A stretch of DNA of 64,000 nucleotides from JAOABC01 sp041287495 (lineage in GTDB: Bacteria; Aquificota; Aquificia; Aquificales; Hydrogenothermaceae), in NCBI GenBank assembly GCA_041287495.1, contig JBEULE010000016.1, positions 1 to 64,000 on the forward strand, written 5' to 3'. Position 1 is the first letter of the stretch; every line of letters starts with the position of its first letter. The translations under genes were made by a program, and so were the position numbers. Under the pieces are notes generated by a model. The model worked only from the letters and a program-made list of their open reading frames with translations. It did no database searches and had not been told where the DNA came from. Positions 24,733 through 32,844 of the stretch are shown one piece after another.

Positions 24733-26111
24733 TATGTCTTTACATTTTTGCCATCCATTAATTTTGATACATTTGCAGAATTTACTAAAACTTTACATAC
24801 GCTTTCCTGTATATCATTTGCCGGTTTTGTTGATTTTAGATTATTTACAAGAATTGAGAAAATATATACCTGTCCATCTACAGAGATAGCATATCCGGAG
24901 AGATTTTTTACACCTTTTATATAGCCTGTCTTAGCATAAACCTTTCCAGCAAGTTCGGAAAATCTATGTTTCAATGTCCCATCTTTTCCACCAACAGCTA
25001 AGGATTGGAAAAAATCCTCAAAATAAGGAGTTTTATACATAAAATCTAAAATTTCTCCCAAAATTTTAGGAGATACTCTGTTATATCTTGATAAACCACT
25101 ACCATCAAAGATATCTATATAATTTGAAGATATATTCATCTTTTCTATAGCTTTTAATATGTTATCCTTACCAAGATACAAAAACAACTGCTCCGCTATA
25201 AAGTTATTACTATCTTTATTTGCTTTTTTTATAATATCCCTAAGAGGAGAAGATTTTATAGAGTAAATCAGAGTTAGATTTGGAGGTAAAGAGTTAGATA
25301 CATATACCTTATTAAAGTTTATACCATTTTGATGTAATATCTTTGCAAATACAAGAAGGTTATAAACAGCTGGATTTTTTATAGGCAGTGAAATCTCCTC
25401 TGATACTCTATCCCTAACATTTCCACTTATATACAACTCATTATCCTCAAATTTGACTTCTATATGATTTCTTCCTCTTGATACAGTTAATTGATTCACA
25501 ATTTTCACATATCCATCTGGAGATATAAAAATATTTACTCCTTTATTTACCACTACTCTTACTTTGAGGCAGTTCTCATCTATTGGAATATCAGAGGCAG
25601 GTGCTGTAAAACAGTAATTTAAATCATTTTCCGGCCAACCTTTAGGTTGATAATTTACTTTTGAGAATACTATGATATTACCATCTATTTTTGATATTCC
25701 TCTATCTTTTAAAAATTTGACAAATTCCCAGTAATAATTTTTTTTTAACTCTGGATTATAACCTCCCAAAATATACAGATTTCCTTCCAAAATACCGGAT
25801 TTGACAACCCCATCTGTCAAAAATTTAGTCTCAAATCTAAATTCCGGACCTAACATCAAAAGGGCAGAGGCAGTTGTTATAATCTTCTGATTTGAAGCTG
25901 GAATAAAGAGTTTCTCTCCATTTTTATTATAGATAACCTCTCCGGATGTTAAAGATTTAACATATATACCAACATCTTCCGGAGATATATCAGAATTTCT
26001 CAAAATATCCGTTATCTCTTTATCTATAACCCTTTTAAGAACTTCGTTATTCTGAGCTTCTACAGGTAAAAAGAAAAGGGATATAAAAATTAAAACTCTA
26101 AATATCCACAT
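24729..26111 (-). CDS. dacB: D-alanyl-D-alanine carboxypeptidase/endopeptidase (PBP4, peptidase S13)
   Basis: This 460-residue protein has a signal peptide (about 1-19), the nucleophile motif S73-N-Q-K76 in FIPASNQKIITT, the SxN motif in KANKDSNNFIAEQ and the KTG triad in VYAKTGYIKGVKNLSGY. These are the three signatures of class C penicillin-binding proteins. It trims or cleaves peptidoglycan cross-links in the periplasm. The usual large insert domain between SxxK and SxN is present. It overlaps the upstream pabC gene by 14 bases, suggesting coupling. Confidence 0.9.
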   Translation of the reverse strand: MWIFRVLIFISLFFLPVEAQNNEVLKRVIDKEITDILRNSDISPEDVGIYVKSLTSGEVIYNKNGEKLFIPASNQKIITTASALLMLGPEFRFETKFLTDGVVKSGILEGNLYILGGYNPELKKNYYWEFVKFLKDRGISKIDGNIIVFSKVNYQPKGWPENDLNYCFTAPASDIPIDENCLKVRVVVNKGVNIFISPDGYVKIVNQLTVSRGRNHIEVKFEDNELYISGNVRDRVSEEISLPIKNPAVYNLLVFAKILHQNGINFNKVYVSNSLPPNLTLIYSIKSSPLRDIIKKANKDSNNFIAEQLFLYLGKDNILKAIEKMNISSNYIDIFDGSGLSRYNRVSPKILGEILDFMYKTPYFEDFFQSLAVGGKDGTLKHRFSELAGKVYAKTGYIKGVKNLSGYAISVDGQVYIFSILVNNLKSTKPANDIQESVCKVLVNSANVSKLMDGKNVKTY

Positions 26112-26835
26112 TTTTAACTCTCATAACACCGTGAAGAGCATTACTTAAAAACACAAAATCTGCATTTTTTATATCCTTCAAACTAAATCTTCCCTCTACA
26201 ACAGTAAAACCTTCACTTTTAGCATTCTCAATAACAACAGACCTTGAAATACCTGGTAGCAATCCACAGTCAACAGAGGGGGTATAAAGATATCTACCTT
26301 TTATCCAGTAGATGTTAGCAGATGATGTCTCTGTTATATCTCCATTCTCGTTTAGGATGATAGCATCAAAATAACCTTTTTCTCTTGCAAATCTCTTTAC
26401 CAAAATATTCCTAAGATAGTTTGTAGATTTAATTTTAACTAAAGGATCAGAGCTGTGAACTCTAAAAGGTGCAACTGTTAAAGATATATCTTCTTCTATA
26501 GGTTTATATGGCTTTACAATAACAAAAACATTAGACTTAACTGGTATAAGCGGATAATGACCTAAACCTTCTCCAAAAACTATCACTTTAACATATAGGT
26601 CTTTCTCTTCAAAATTTTCAACAGCTTTAGAAATATTGTAGATAAAATCATCTTTGGATATAAGTGGTATCTTTAAAGTTTTTAATCCTCTAACTAACCT
26701 TTCGTAGTGCCTATCTAAATGCTTTGGAAATTTTCCATTGTACCTGAAAGTCTCAAAAACTCCCTCTCCATAAGAAATAGCTCTCGCAAATCTTTCATCA
26801 TTTAAAGATTGCCCATTTAAAAAAAGTTTCTCCAT
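26098..26835 (-). CDS. pabC: Class IV aminotransferase, probably aminodeoxychorismate lyase
   Basis: This 245-residue fold-type IV PLP enzyme starts FLNGQSLNDERFARAISYGEGVFET. It has the cofactor lysine in VKIKSTNYLRN and the phosphate loop region ITETSSANIYW, then LLPGISR. At 245 residues it is shorter than branched-chain aminotransferases (about 300), which favours PabC: conversion of 4-amino-4-deoxychorismate to 4-aminobenzoate and pyruvate for folate. A D-amino acid or branched-chain transaminase cannot be excluded. No pabA or pabB is adjacent. It overlaps dacB. Confidence 0.7.
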   Translation of the reverse strand: MEKLFLNGQSLNDERFARAISYGEGVFETFRYNGKFPKHLDRHYERLVRGLKTLKIPLISKDDFIYNISKAVENFEEKDLYVKVIVFGEGLGHYPLIPVKSNVFVIVKPYKPIEEDISLTVAPFRVHSSDPLVKIKSTNYLRNILVKRFAREKGYFDAIILNENGDITETSSANIYWIKGRYLYTPSVDCGLLPGISRSVVIENAKSEGFTVVEGRFSLKDIKNADFVFLSNALHGVMRVKNVDI

Positions 26836-26940
26836 AGCTCTACCTCAAAATTTCTCTTAACAGAGCTATTATAGCAAATTTCATTGTAAAATAAAGTTAA
26901 AAGGTTTATATTAAAAGTAATAAATTTTAAGGAATTAAAA

Positions 26941-29085
26941 ATGAAAGTAATAGAAGATAGTGTTGTAAAATCACTTATAGATAAGGTTGATTATCTAAAA
27001 GAAGAGGATATAAAAGAGATAGAGTCTGCCTCTTTGTTTATAATAGATAAACATAAAAATCAATACAGAAAATCCGGAGAACCATACTATATACATCCGA
27101 TAGAAGTAGCAAAGATTATAGCAGACTTAAAATTGGATAAAACTTCAATCATATCTGCATTACTTCACGATGTTGTAGAAGATACTGACACAACCTTAGA
27201 TGAGATAGCAAATATATTCGGAGAAAAAGTAGCTCAGATAGTAGATGGTGTAACTAAGATAGGTAAATATCAATTTGATTCTGTTGAGAAAGCAAAAATA
27301 GAAAATTTCAGAAAACTGATAGTATCAACGGCAAAAGATATAAGAGTGATAATAGTAAAACTTGCAGACAGACTTCATAATTTAAGAACATTACAACATC
27401 TAAGAGAAGAAAAGCAAAAAAGAATAGCCCAGGAAAGCTTAGAGATATATTCACCTTTAGCCGGAAGGTTAGGTTTATGGAATATCAAAAGGGAGATTGA
27501 CGACCTATCTTTTTACTATCTATATCCGGAAGATTATAAAAAAGTAGAAACATACTTTGCCCATTCCAAACAAGCTATAGAAAATTATCTAAAAGAAAAT
27601 GTAATTCCAGTTTTAAGAGAAAACCTTGAAAAAAATGGAATAAAAGCAGATATCCAGTATAGAGCAAAACATCTGTACAGTATATATGAGAAAACATTAA
27701 GGAAAAATTTGAAATTAAGTGATATCCACGATGTTATAGGTGTAAGAGTTTTGGTTAATGATGTAAAAGAGTGTTATTTAGCCTTAGGTGTTATACATTC
27801 AATATGGACACCTATTCCTGGAAAGTTTAAAGATTACATCTCTCTTCCAAAATCTAATCTATATCAAGCCCTTCACACAACTGTTATAGCTTCAAATGGT
27901 AAATTTGTTGAGATACAGATAAAAACCCATCAGATGCATAAAATAGCAGAAGAAGGTATAGCAGCCCATTGGAGATATAAAGGAGGAGAATCTCTGACAG
28001 AAAAAGACCTCCAATCCTTTGTCTGGTTGAGAAATCTGTTAGAAACCTTAAAAGAAGATAGCTCAACAGATATACTCAAAGATATAAGCAATGAACTGAC
28101 ATCAGATGAAATCTATATTTTTACACCTAAGGGAGATTTGATAAAACTACCTGCCGGTTCTACTCCAGTTGATTTCGCATATGCGATACACACACAGGTG
28201 GGACATAAAACAGTAGGAGCAAGAGTAAACGGAAAACTTGTACCACTTGATACAAAACTCCAAAGTGGAGATAAAGTTGAGATAATAACTCAAGAGAACC
28301 ATAATCCAAGTAGAGATTGGCTTAAGTTTGTAGTATCTTCAAAGGCAAAAACAAATATAAAACAGTATATTGCAAAGATAGAGAGAGAACAAGCTATAAA
28401 GTTTGGTGAAAAACTTTTAGAAAAGTTTTTAAAAAAGATAAACCTTAAGTTAAGTAATCTAACTTCACAAGATAGAGAAAACATAATAAACAGATTCCAC
28501 TACAAAAGTTTTGAAGATTTCTTAGTAGCACTAGGGGATGGAAAGATTTCCCCATTAAAGGTTATTAGATTTTTAAAAGGTGAGAACTCTACAAATGAAG
28601 GTAATCAAAATACAACAAAATCAAAAGAGATAAGAGATTTAACAATAGAAGTTGATGGACACAGTAATATAATGTCATACATAGCTAACTGCTGTAATCC
28701 AATACCTGGAGACAAAATAATAGGTATAATAACCAAAGGCAAGGGAATAGCAATACATAACAGAGATTGTGTTAATGCAAAGAAAGTATTAGAAACACAG
28801 CCAGAGAAAGTTGTAAATATAGTTTGGAATAAAAACTCCTATAAAGGTTTATACCTTGCAAAAATTAAAGTAATATCCGAAGATAAACCTGGAGTTCTTG
28901 CATCTGTATCAAACGTAATAGCATCAAAAAATTCTAATATAAAGAATGTAAAAGTTAATACTTTAAAGAATGGAAAAGCTAATATGGTATTTTATCTACA
29001 GGTAAGAGATACCAAACATCTAAATGAAGTTCTAAATTCTATAAGACCATTAAAAGATGTGATTAAAGTACAGAGAGTATTCTAA
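26941..29085 (+). CDS. Bifunctional (p)ppGpp synthetase/hydrolase (Rel/SpoT)
   Basis: This 714-residue protein has the complete long-RSH architecture: an HD hydrolase domain with H52, H76-D77 and E80-D81 (YIHPIEVAKII, ALLHDVVEDT), a synthetase domain with RAKHLYSIYEK and the downstream YQALHTTV, a TGS domain (about 390-450, IFTPKGDLIKLPAGSTPVDF), a helical/zinc region with CCNPIPGD, and a C-terminal ACT domain (about 640-714). Both active sites look intact, so it should make and degrade the alarmone; this may be the only long RSH. AAGGA lies eight bases before the ATG. It is transcribed alone, divergent from pabC. Confidence 0.95.
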   Translation: MKVIEDSVVKSLIDKVDYLKEEDIKEIESASLFIIDKHKNQYRKSGEPYYIHPIEVAKIIADLKLDKTSIISALLHDVVEDTDTTLDEIANIFGEKVAQIVDGVTKIGKYQFDSVEKAKIENFRKLIVSTAKDIRVIIVKLADRLHNLRTLQHLREEKQKRIAQESLEIYSPLAGRLGLWNIKREIDDLSFYYLYPEDYKKVETYFAHSKQAIENYLKENVIPVLRENLEKNGIKADIQYRAKHLYSIYEKTLRKNLKLSDIHDVIGVRVLVNDVKECYLALGVIHSIWTPIPGKFKDYISLPKSNLYQALHTTVIASNGKFVEIQIKTHQMHKIAEEGIAAHWRYKGGESLTEKDLQSFVWLRNLLETLKEDSSTDILKDISNELTSDEIYIFTPKGDLIKLPAGSTPVDFAYAIHTQVGHKTVGARVNGKLVPLDTKLQSGDKVEIITQENHNPSRDWLKFVVSSKAKTNIKQYIAKIEREQAIKFGEKLLEKFLKKINLKLSNLTSQDRENIINRFHYKSFEDFLVALGDGKISPLKVIRFLKGENSTNEGNQNTTKSKEIRDLTIEVDGHSNIMSYIANCCNPIPGDKIIGIITKGKGIAIHNRDCVNAKKVLETQPEKVVNIVWNKNSYKGLYLAKIKVISEDKPGVLASVSNVIASKNSNIKNVKVNTLKNGKANMVFYLQVRDTKHLNEVLNSIRPLKDVIKVQRVF

Positions 29086-29108
29086 CCCCCTCCTGAAAAC
29101 AGAGGGGG
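29086..29108. terminator. Hairpin between convergent rel and oxidoreductase gamma genes
   Basis: CCCCCTC (29086-29092) and GAGGGGG (29102-29108) form a perfect 7-base stem around a nine-base loop, directly after the rel stop codon and just before the stop of the convergent gene. The flanks are not strongly T-rich on either strand, so it may be a weak bidirectional terminator or 3'-end stabiliser. Confidence 0.5.
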
Positions 29109-29116
29109 ATATAATA

Positions 29117-29836
29117 TTAGGCTACTTCTACCTTCTTATTTGGAGGTGGTGGTAAGAACTCTTCTATTCCTTGAGATTTTGCCCATGAAGAAGCAAGTTC
29201 ATAAGCTGCTTTTGCAGTGTTTAGATTTTTCTCAATTAGCTCAAGTTTTTTCTTAAACTTTCTTTCAAGAGCTGAGTCAAGAGAAGCTGTACCACCTGAA
29301 GCAACAAACTTTTTCAAAAATCTTGCTTTTATTCCTTCTTCGATAGCTTCTAAGCCGACAGAACCGATACAACCAAACAGAGCTCCTACCATAGCCATAT
29401 TAGTTGCTAATTCTGTTCCAGCATGTTCTATAGCAAACTTTGTTGCTGGGAAGTTGTAAACTTTAACACCGAGAGAATCAAGATAAGCTTTATCACCTGG
29501 AGATAGGAGATCCTCTTCTGTATTTATTATTATTAAGCCATTTTTCTTTATTCCTGAGTAAAATGGCATCGTATAAGATTTACCCATAGTTATAACATGA
29601 TGGTGAAATACCATAATAACATCCGGATAAACAACTTCTCCTCTATCAAATATCGGTTCAACTCCAATCCTAGCATAACTTTCTGCAGGAGCCATCCTTT
29701 TTTCAGCACCAAAGAATGGATTTGAAACAGCATAATAACCTTGATAATCAGCAGCAGTTGCTATTATATGAGCAGCTGTAACAGCTCCCTGTCCACCTAA
29801 TCCAGGCATTCTGATATTGACTCTCTTCCTTTTCAT
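29117..29836 (-). CDS. porG: 2-Oxoacid:ferredoxin oxidoreductase set 1, gamma subunit (probably pyruvate)
   Basis: This 239-residue protein is the catalytic gamma (domain III) subunit: NIRMPGLGGQGAVTAAHIIA at the N-terminus, GAEKRMAPAESYARIG, and a helical tail typical of Aquificales gamma subunits (SGGTASLDSALERKFKKK). It belongs to a five-gene set D-E-A-B-G. Its ATG overlaps the beta stop by four bases. It is about 60% alike by eye to the set 2 gamma subunit (40272-40958), a clear paralogue. Assignment to pyruvate relies on set 2 being tied to succinyl-CoA synthetase. Confidence 0.85.
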   Translation of the reverse strand: MKRKRVNIRMPGLGGQGAVTAAHIIATAADYQGYYAVSNPFFGAEKRMAPAESYARIGVEPIFDRGEVVYPDVIMVFHHHVITMGKSYTMPFYSGIKKNGLIIINTEEDLLSPGDKAYLDSLGVKVYNFPATKFAIEHAGTELATNMAMVGALFGCIGSVGLEAIEEGIKARFLKKFVASGGTASLDSALERKFKKKLELIEKNLNTAKAAYELASSWAKSQGIEEFLPPPPNKKVEVA

Positions 29837-30693
29837 AGTAAACCCTCCGCTTTACGTTTTTCGATAACTTCCTGAGCTTGTGGTGATATGTACTCAAAGA
29901 ACTCAAACCTTTCTTTATCCTTGCTTCTCATCTCTTCAAGACCTTGGTCTGAGTTAAGTCCTATTTCAAGTATACATGGTGTATATAAGTGTACATATGT
30001 AGGACCTACTTCTCTTGCTACATAAACTGCTTTCTTAATAACAGATTCAACTCTTTTTGGAGATGAAACAGTTAATCTTGCAACATAGTGACATCCAGAA
30101 TCTATTGCTAGTTGCCACATTGGAACCTTTTCAAATTGTTTACCTTTTGGTGCCATTTTAAAGACATGACCCTTAGGTGTCATTCCACTTTCTTGACCAC
30201 CTGTGTTAGCATACACTTCATTATCAAAACATATTGTTGTTATTTTTTCTTGTCTGAAAAATGACTGTAAAGTACAGTCAAGACCTATATCAACTGTAGC
30301 TCCATCTCCTGCAAGAACTATCACGTCTTTAACTCTATTTGGATATCTATACTCTAAAACCCTTTTAATTCCAGATGCTACTGCATTTTGGTTTCCAAAT
30401 AACGAGTGAACTGTATGCATAGCAATATGAGGGAAAACAAGGGATGTACAACCTGTAGAGTTTACAATAACGGTATCTTCCGGAGCGGGAATAGAGGCCA
30501 TTATATATCTTAATGCTGCAGCTTCAGGACAACCGGCACAAAGAGAGTGTTCTTCTATAAGCTCCTTATGGAAAGGAAGATCCATAACACCTCTTTTAGG
30601 ATTTCCCCATGTAGCATTCTCTTGGAGTTCTATGATTTCCTTTGGCATTACATCTAAAAATTCTTTATTTATCTGAAAAACTTTAAAAGACAT
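29833..30693 (-). CDS. porB: 2-Oxoacid:ferredoxin oxidoreductase set 1, beta subunit (TPP-binding; probably pyruvate)
   Basis: This 286-residue subunit holds the TPP/Mg site: HSLCAGCPEAAALRYIM near residue 50, then VLAGDGATVDIGLDCTLQSF and DNEVYANTGGQESGMTPKG, the GDG...N motif of TPP enzymes. CxxC near residue 53 and a further cysteine in the NSTGCTSL loop are candidate ligands of the proximal [4Fe-4S] cluster. The enzyme couples CO2 and acetyl-CoA (or succinyl-CoA) to the 2-oxoacid with reduced ferredoxin. The loop after TGC differs from set 2 (FPHIAMHTVH against LSQAAVPFIY), which may set substrate choice. Confidence 0.88.
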   Translation of the reverse strand: MSFKVFQINKEFLDVMPKEIIELQENATWGNPKRGVMDLPFHKELIEEHSLCAGCPEAAALRYIMASIPAPEDTVIVNSTGCTSLVFPHIAMHTVHSLFGNQNAVASGIKRVLEYRYPNRVKDVIVLAGDGATVDIGLDCTLQSFFRQEKITTICFDNEVYANTGGQESGMTPKGHVFKMAPKGKQFEKVPMWQLAIDSGCHYVARLTVSSPKRVESVIKKAVYVAREVGPTYVHLYTPCILEIGLNSDQGLEEMRSKDKERFEFFEYISPQAQEVIEKRKAEGLL

Positions 30694-30710
30694 CTCTAAA
30701 ACCTCCTATA

Positions 30711-31907
30711 TTAATGAACTTTCAAACTATTTAAAACTTCATTTACTATTACCTCTGCAGGCATAGTCATTCCACCTGCAACCCTAGGTGACCCTATTAT
30801 TTCAGCATCTGAATATCTGTAAAGTGCTTTCTTCACTTCCCTTTCTAACCATCCTACAACGTTAAACTCAGGAACAAATATATACTTGGCATTTTTAACA
30901 GCAGCTCTTAATTCATCATATGGGAAAGGTCTTATAGTTTTTAGTTTTACTACCTTTGCCTCAATTCCTTTTTCATCTTTTAGTAATCTAACAGCCTCTT
31001 TAGCTTGGGATGCAGCTGTTCCTGCAGCTACGAATACAATATCTGCATCTGGGTTTCCAAACTCTTCTATTAAACCTCTTAAATAGTGTTTAGCAAAAGG
31101 TCTTGATCTCTCTATTGCAGCCCTAACTTCAAACTGCCAACTAGCATGTGTTGCATATGATATGTAATTAGATTTCATAACAAACGGATCCCTTAAAAAT
31201 CTTCCAGGAGGTGCTTCAAGATCTATGACAGGCATTGGAGCTTTGTAAGGATTATAAGGTGGAAGAGCTATATCGTCTGGTGGAAGCATAACCGCTTCTC
31301 TTGTATGAGAAACAAAAAATCCATCTACAACAGTAATGATAGGAACATGAACAGATGGATGCTCTGCAACAACAAACCCTGCAAGAATCATATCAAATAG
31401 ATCTTGAGCATTCTCTGCATACCATATCATACATCCTGTATCTAAAAGAAAACCAACTTCAAGATTGTCTGGCTGAATTGATAAAGGAGCATTTACTCCC
31501 CTTGCCATAAGAACAAGTTGAACAGGTATTCTAGTTCCAGCCCACATAGGAAAATTTTCAAAAGCTCTTAGAGTTCCTGGACCTGAAGTAGTCGTTATGG
31601 TTCTTGCCCCAGCTAAAGCACATCCTGCTACTTCTGACATAACTCCAAACTCTGACTCTCCTCTAAAGTAAACACCAACATAGCCCTCAACCCAAAGCTC
31701 TCCTATAAGATGAGCTGCTTCAGATTGTGGAGTTATAGGATAAGAGACAGAAGCATCAACAGATGCCCTTTTTACAGCTTCTTTTACAGCTTCAGAACCT
31801 GTCATAAAGAATTTTTCCCTTGGTGCTTCAAAAAGTAAATAGTCCGGTGATACTATCTTTTGACCTGATTTATTATATTGGACCTCTTGAGTTGATACAT
31901 TTGACAT
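30711..31907 (-). CDS. porA: 2-Oxoacid:ferredoxin oxidoreductase set 1, alpha subunit (probably pyruvate)
   Basis: This 398-residue alpha subunit has the PYR domain with TGSEAVKEAVKRASVDASVS (domain I start), YPITPQSEAAHLIGELW, the glutamate-bearing FRGESEFGVMSEVAG and the transketolase C-terminal-like domain with IKTIRPFPYDEL-type sequence. It contributes the catalytic base for TPP and the CoA-binding surface. Paralogous to 41924-43093 over its full length. A conserved leader (SPDYLLFEAPREKFFMTG) precedes the domain in both paralogues. It follows the epsilon gene after a 63-base gap and precedes beta by 17 bases. Confidence 0.88.
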   Translation of the reverse strand: MSNVSTQEVQYNKSGQKIVSPDYLLFEAPREKFFMTGSEAVKEAVKRASVDASVSYPITPQSEAAHLIGELWVEGYVGVYFRGESEFGVMSEVAGCALAGARTITTTSGPGTLRAFENFPMWAGTRIPVQLVLMARGVNAPLSIQPDNLEVGFLLDTGCMIWYAENAQDLFDMILAGFVVAEHPSVHVPIITVVDGFFVSHTREAVMLPPDDIALPPYNPYKAPMPVIDLEAPPGRFLRDPFVMKSNYISYATHASWQFEVRAAIERSRPFAKHYLRGLIEEFGNPDADIVFVAAGTAASQAKEAVRLLKDEKGIEAKVVKLKTIRPFPYDELRAAVKNAKYIFVPEFNVVGWLEREVKKALYRYSDAEIIGSPRVAGGMTMPAEVIVNEVLNSLKVH

Positions 31908-31970
31908 GATATTTACCTCCTAGATTTTATAAAAAAAACATCTATATATATTTAAAATGCTTCAATGATT

Positions 31971-32546
31971 TTAATCATCACTTTTTAACTCCTCTTTAAC
32001 TTCTTTAGCTATCTTTATGAATTTTTCAAGCTCTTCTGGATGTTGATCTCTTAAAGTTATCATAGCATCTTCGTGTCCATCCATACTACATATTGCTATC
32101 GTAAAACAGTCTGTTTCTGCTCTTATAATCTTAAGGGCAACATTTGCATAGTGACAGTGTACTCCTACAAATATACAAGCTTTTATATTGTTATGCCATA
32201 TTGTCAAGTTAGGATGGTTAGGGTTTATTTCAATTTCTGGATTTATTTTTGGGTATTTAGGTCTATAATCATACATAGGAATTATCTTAGCACCTAAAAC
32301 TTGAGCTAACTCTTTTATTAATTTTGCTTTTTTCTTAGCATCTTCATTCCATGCATACAGAACCTGCGGTCCAGGGAATATTGTTGGATTCTCCCTAGTT
32401 AACATAGCTTTAGCAGCTTCTCTCATAGCAACTTCTTCATCAACTATCTCATCAAAAAGTAGAGCTTTTCCTTTAGGTGGATTCAACACACCTTCTTTTA
32501 TAGCTGCCGGATATGGTGAAAAACCAATTGGTCCTAATTTAGCCAT
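31971..32546 (-). CDS. porE: 2-Oxoacid:ferredoxin oxidoreductase set 1, accessory epsilon subunit
   Basis: This 191-residue protein has a close paralogue at 43133-43843. Shared segments are the N-terminal loop ending GPIGFSPYPAAIKEGV or equivalent, EEVAMREAAKAMLTRENPTI, YDYRPKYPKINPEIEINPN and CIFVGVHCHYANVAL. The last region resembles the Rossmann-like small subunit family of CO dehydrogenase/acetyl-CoA synthase (CdhB/epsilon); that is my recollection and needs a profile search. Five-subunit enzymes of this type are known from Hydrogenobacter thermophilus, where the extra subunit's role is unclear. It shows no cofactor-binding cysteine cluster, but two or three conserved cysteines. Confidence 0.7.
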   Translation of the reverse strand: MAKLGPIGFSPYPAAIKEGVLNPPKGKALLFDEIVDEEVAMREAAKAMLTRENPTIFPGPQVLYAWNEDAKKKAKLIKELAQVLGAKIIPMYDYRPKYPKINPEIEINPNHPNLTIWHNNIKACIFVGVHCHYANVALKIIRAETDCFTIAICSMDGHEDAMITLRDQHPEELEKFIKIAKEVKEELKSDD

Positions 32547-32567
32547 TTTTAAACCTCCAAATTTAAT

Positions 32568-32804
32568 TTATATACTAGCATGAACTTCTGGCATAACCAT
32601 ACGTATAGCGTTCCTCTTTAGTAAATTGGTACACACATATACACATAATGCACACCCTTTACATCTTTCTGCTGAAACATATGCATGTCTCTCATCTGGA
32701 GTGCTTATGTACATCAGAGTATTTGGTTCTGGACAGAATAGAGTACACTGATTACATTTGTATTTAGAACATTCATCATTTATAACTTCTGCAACGTAAT
32801 ACAT
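32568..32804 (-). CDS. porD: 2-Oxoacid:ferredoxin oxidoreductase set 1, delta subunit (2x[4Fe-4S] ferredoxin)
   Basis: This 78-residue ferredoxin-type subunit has two cysteine sets: C12, C17, C20, C24 (KYKCNQCTLFCPEP) and C48, C51, C54, C58 (CKGCALCVYVC). These carry electrons between external ferredoxin and the TPP-bound subunits. It is the first gene of set 1, with an extended -10 promoter and an inverted repeat immediately upstream. The first half (MYYVAEVINDECSKYKCNQC) is nearly identical to the set 2 delta subunit, so the two genes derive from duplication. Confidence 0.88.
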   Translation of the reverse strand: MYYVAEVINDECSKYKCNQCTLFCPEPNTLMYISTPDERHAYVSAERCKGCALCVYVCTNLLKRNAIRMVMPEVHASI

Positions 32805-32817
32805 TTTACAGACCTCC

Positions 32818-32844
32818 TTTTAACGTTTAGTTAAAATTATATCA
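32818..32844 (-). promoter_or_regulatory. Promoter of oxidoreductase set 1 on the dabA stop codon, with inverted repeat
   Basis: On the minus strand TGATATAAT (32836-32844) is a perfect extended -10 element whose TGA is the dabA stop codon. Immediately downstream TTTTAAC and GTTAAAA (32818-32824 and 32830-32836) form a 7-base inverted repeat with a 5-base centre covering the predicted transcription start. The porD ribosome-binding site AGGAGG follows. This gives set 1 a promoter separate from the dab genes, probably with an operator. Confidence 0.5.

Noticed and set aside
26098..26835. Branched-chain aminotransferase IlvE
   Set aside because: The protein is about 60 residues shorter than IlvE and lacks ilv neighbours; PabC fits better, although not with certainty.
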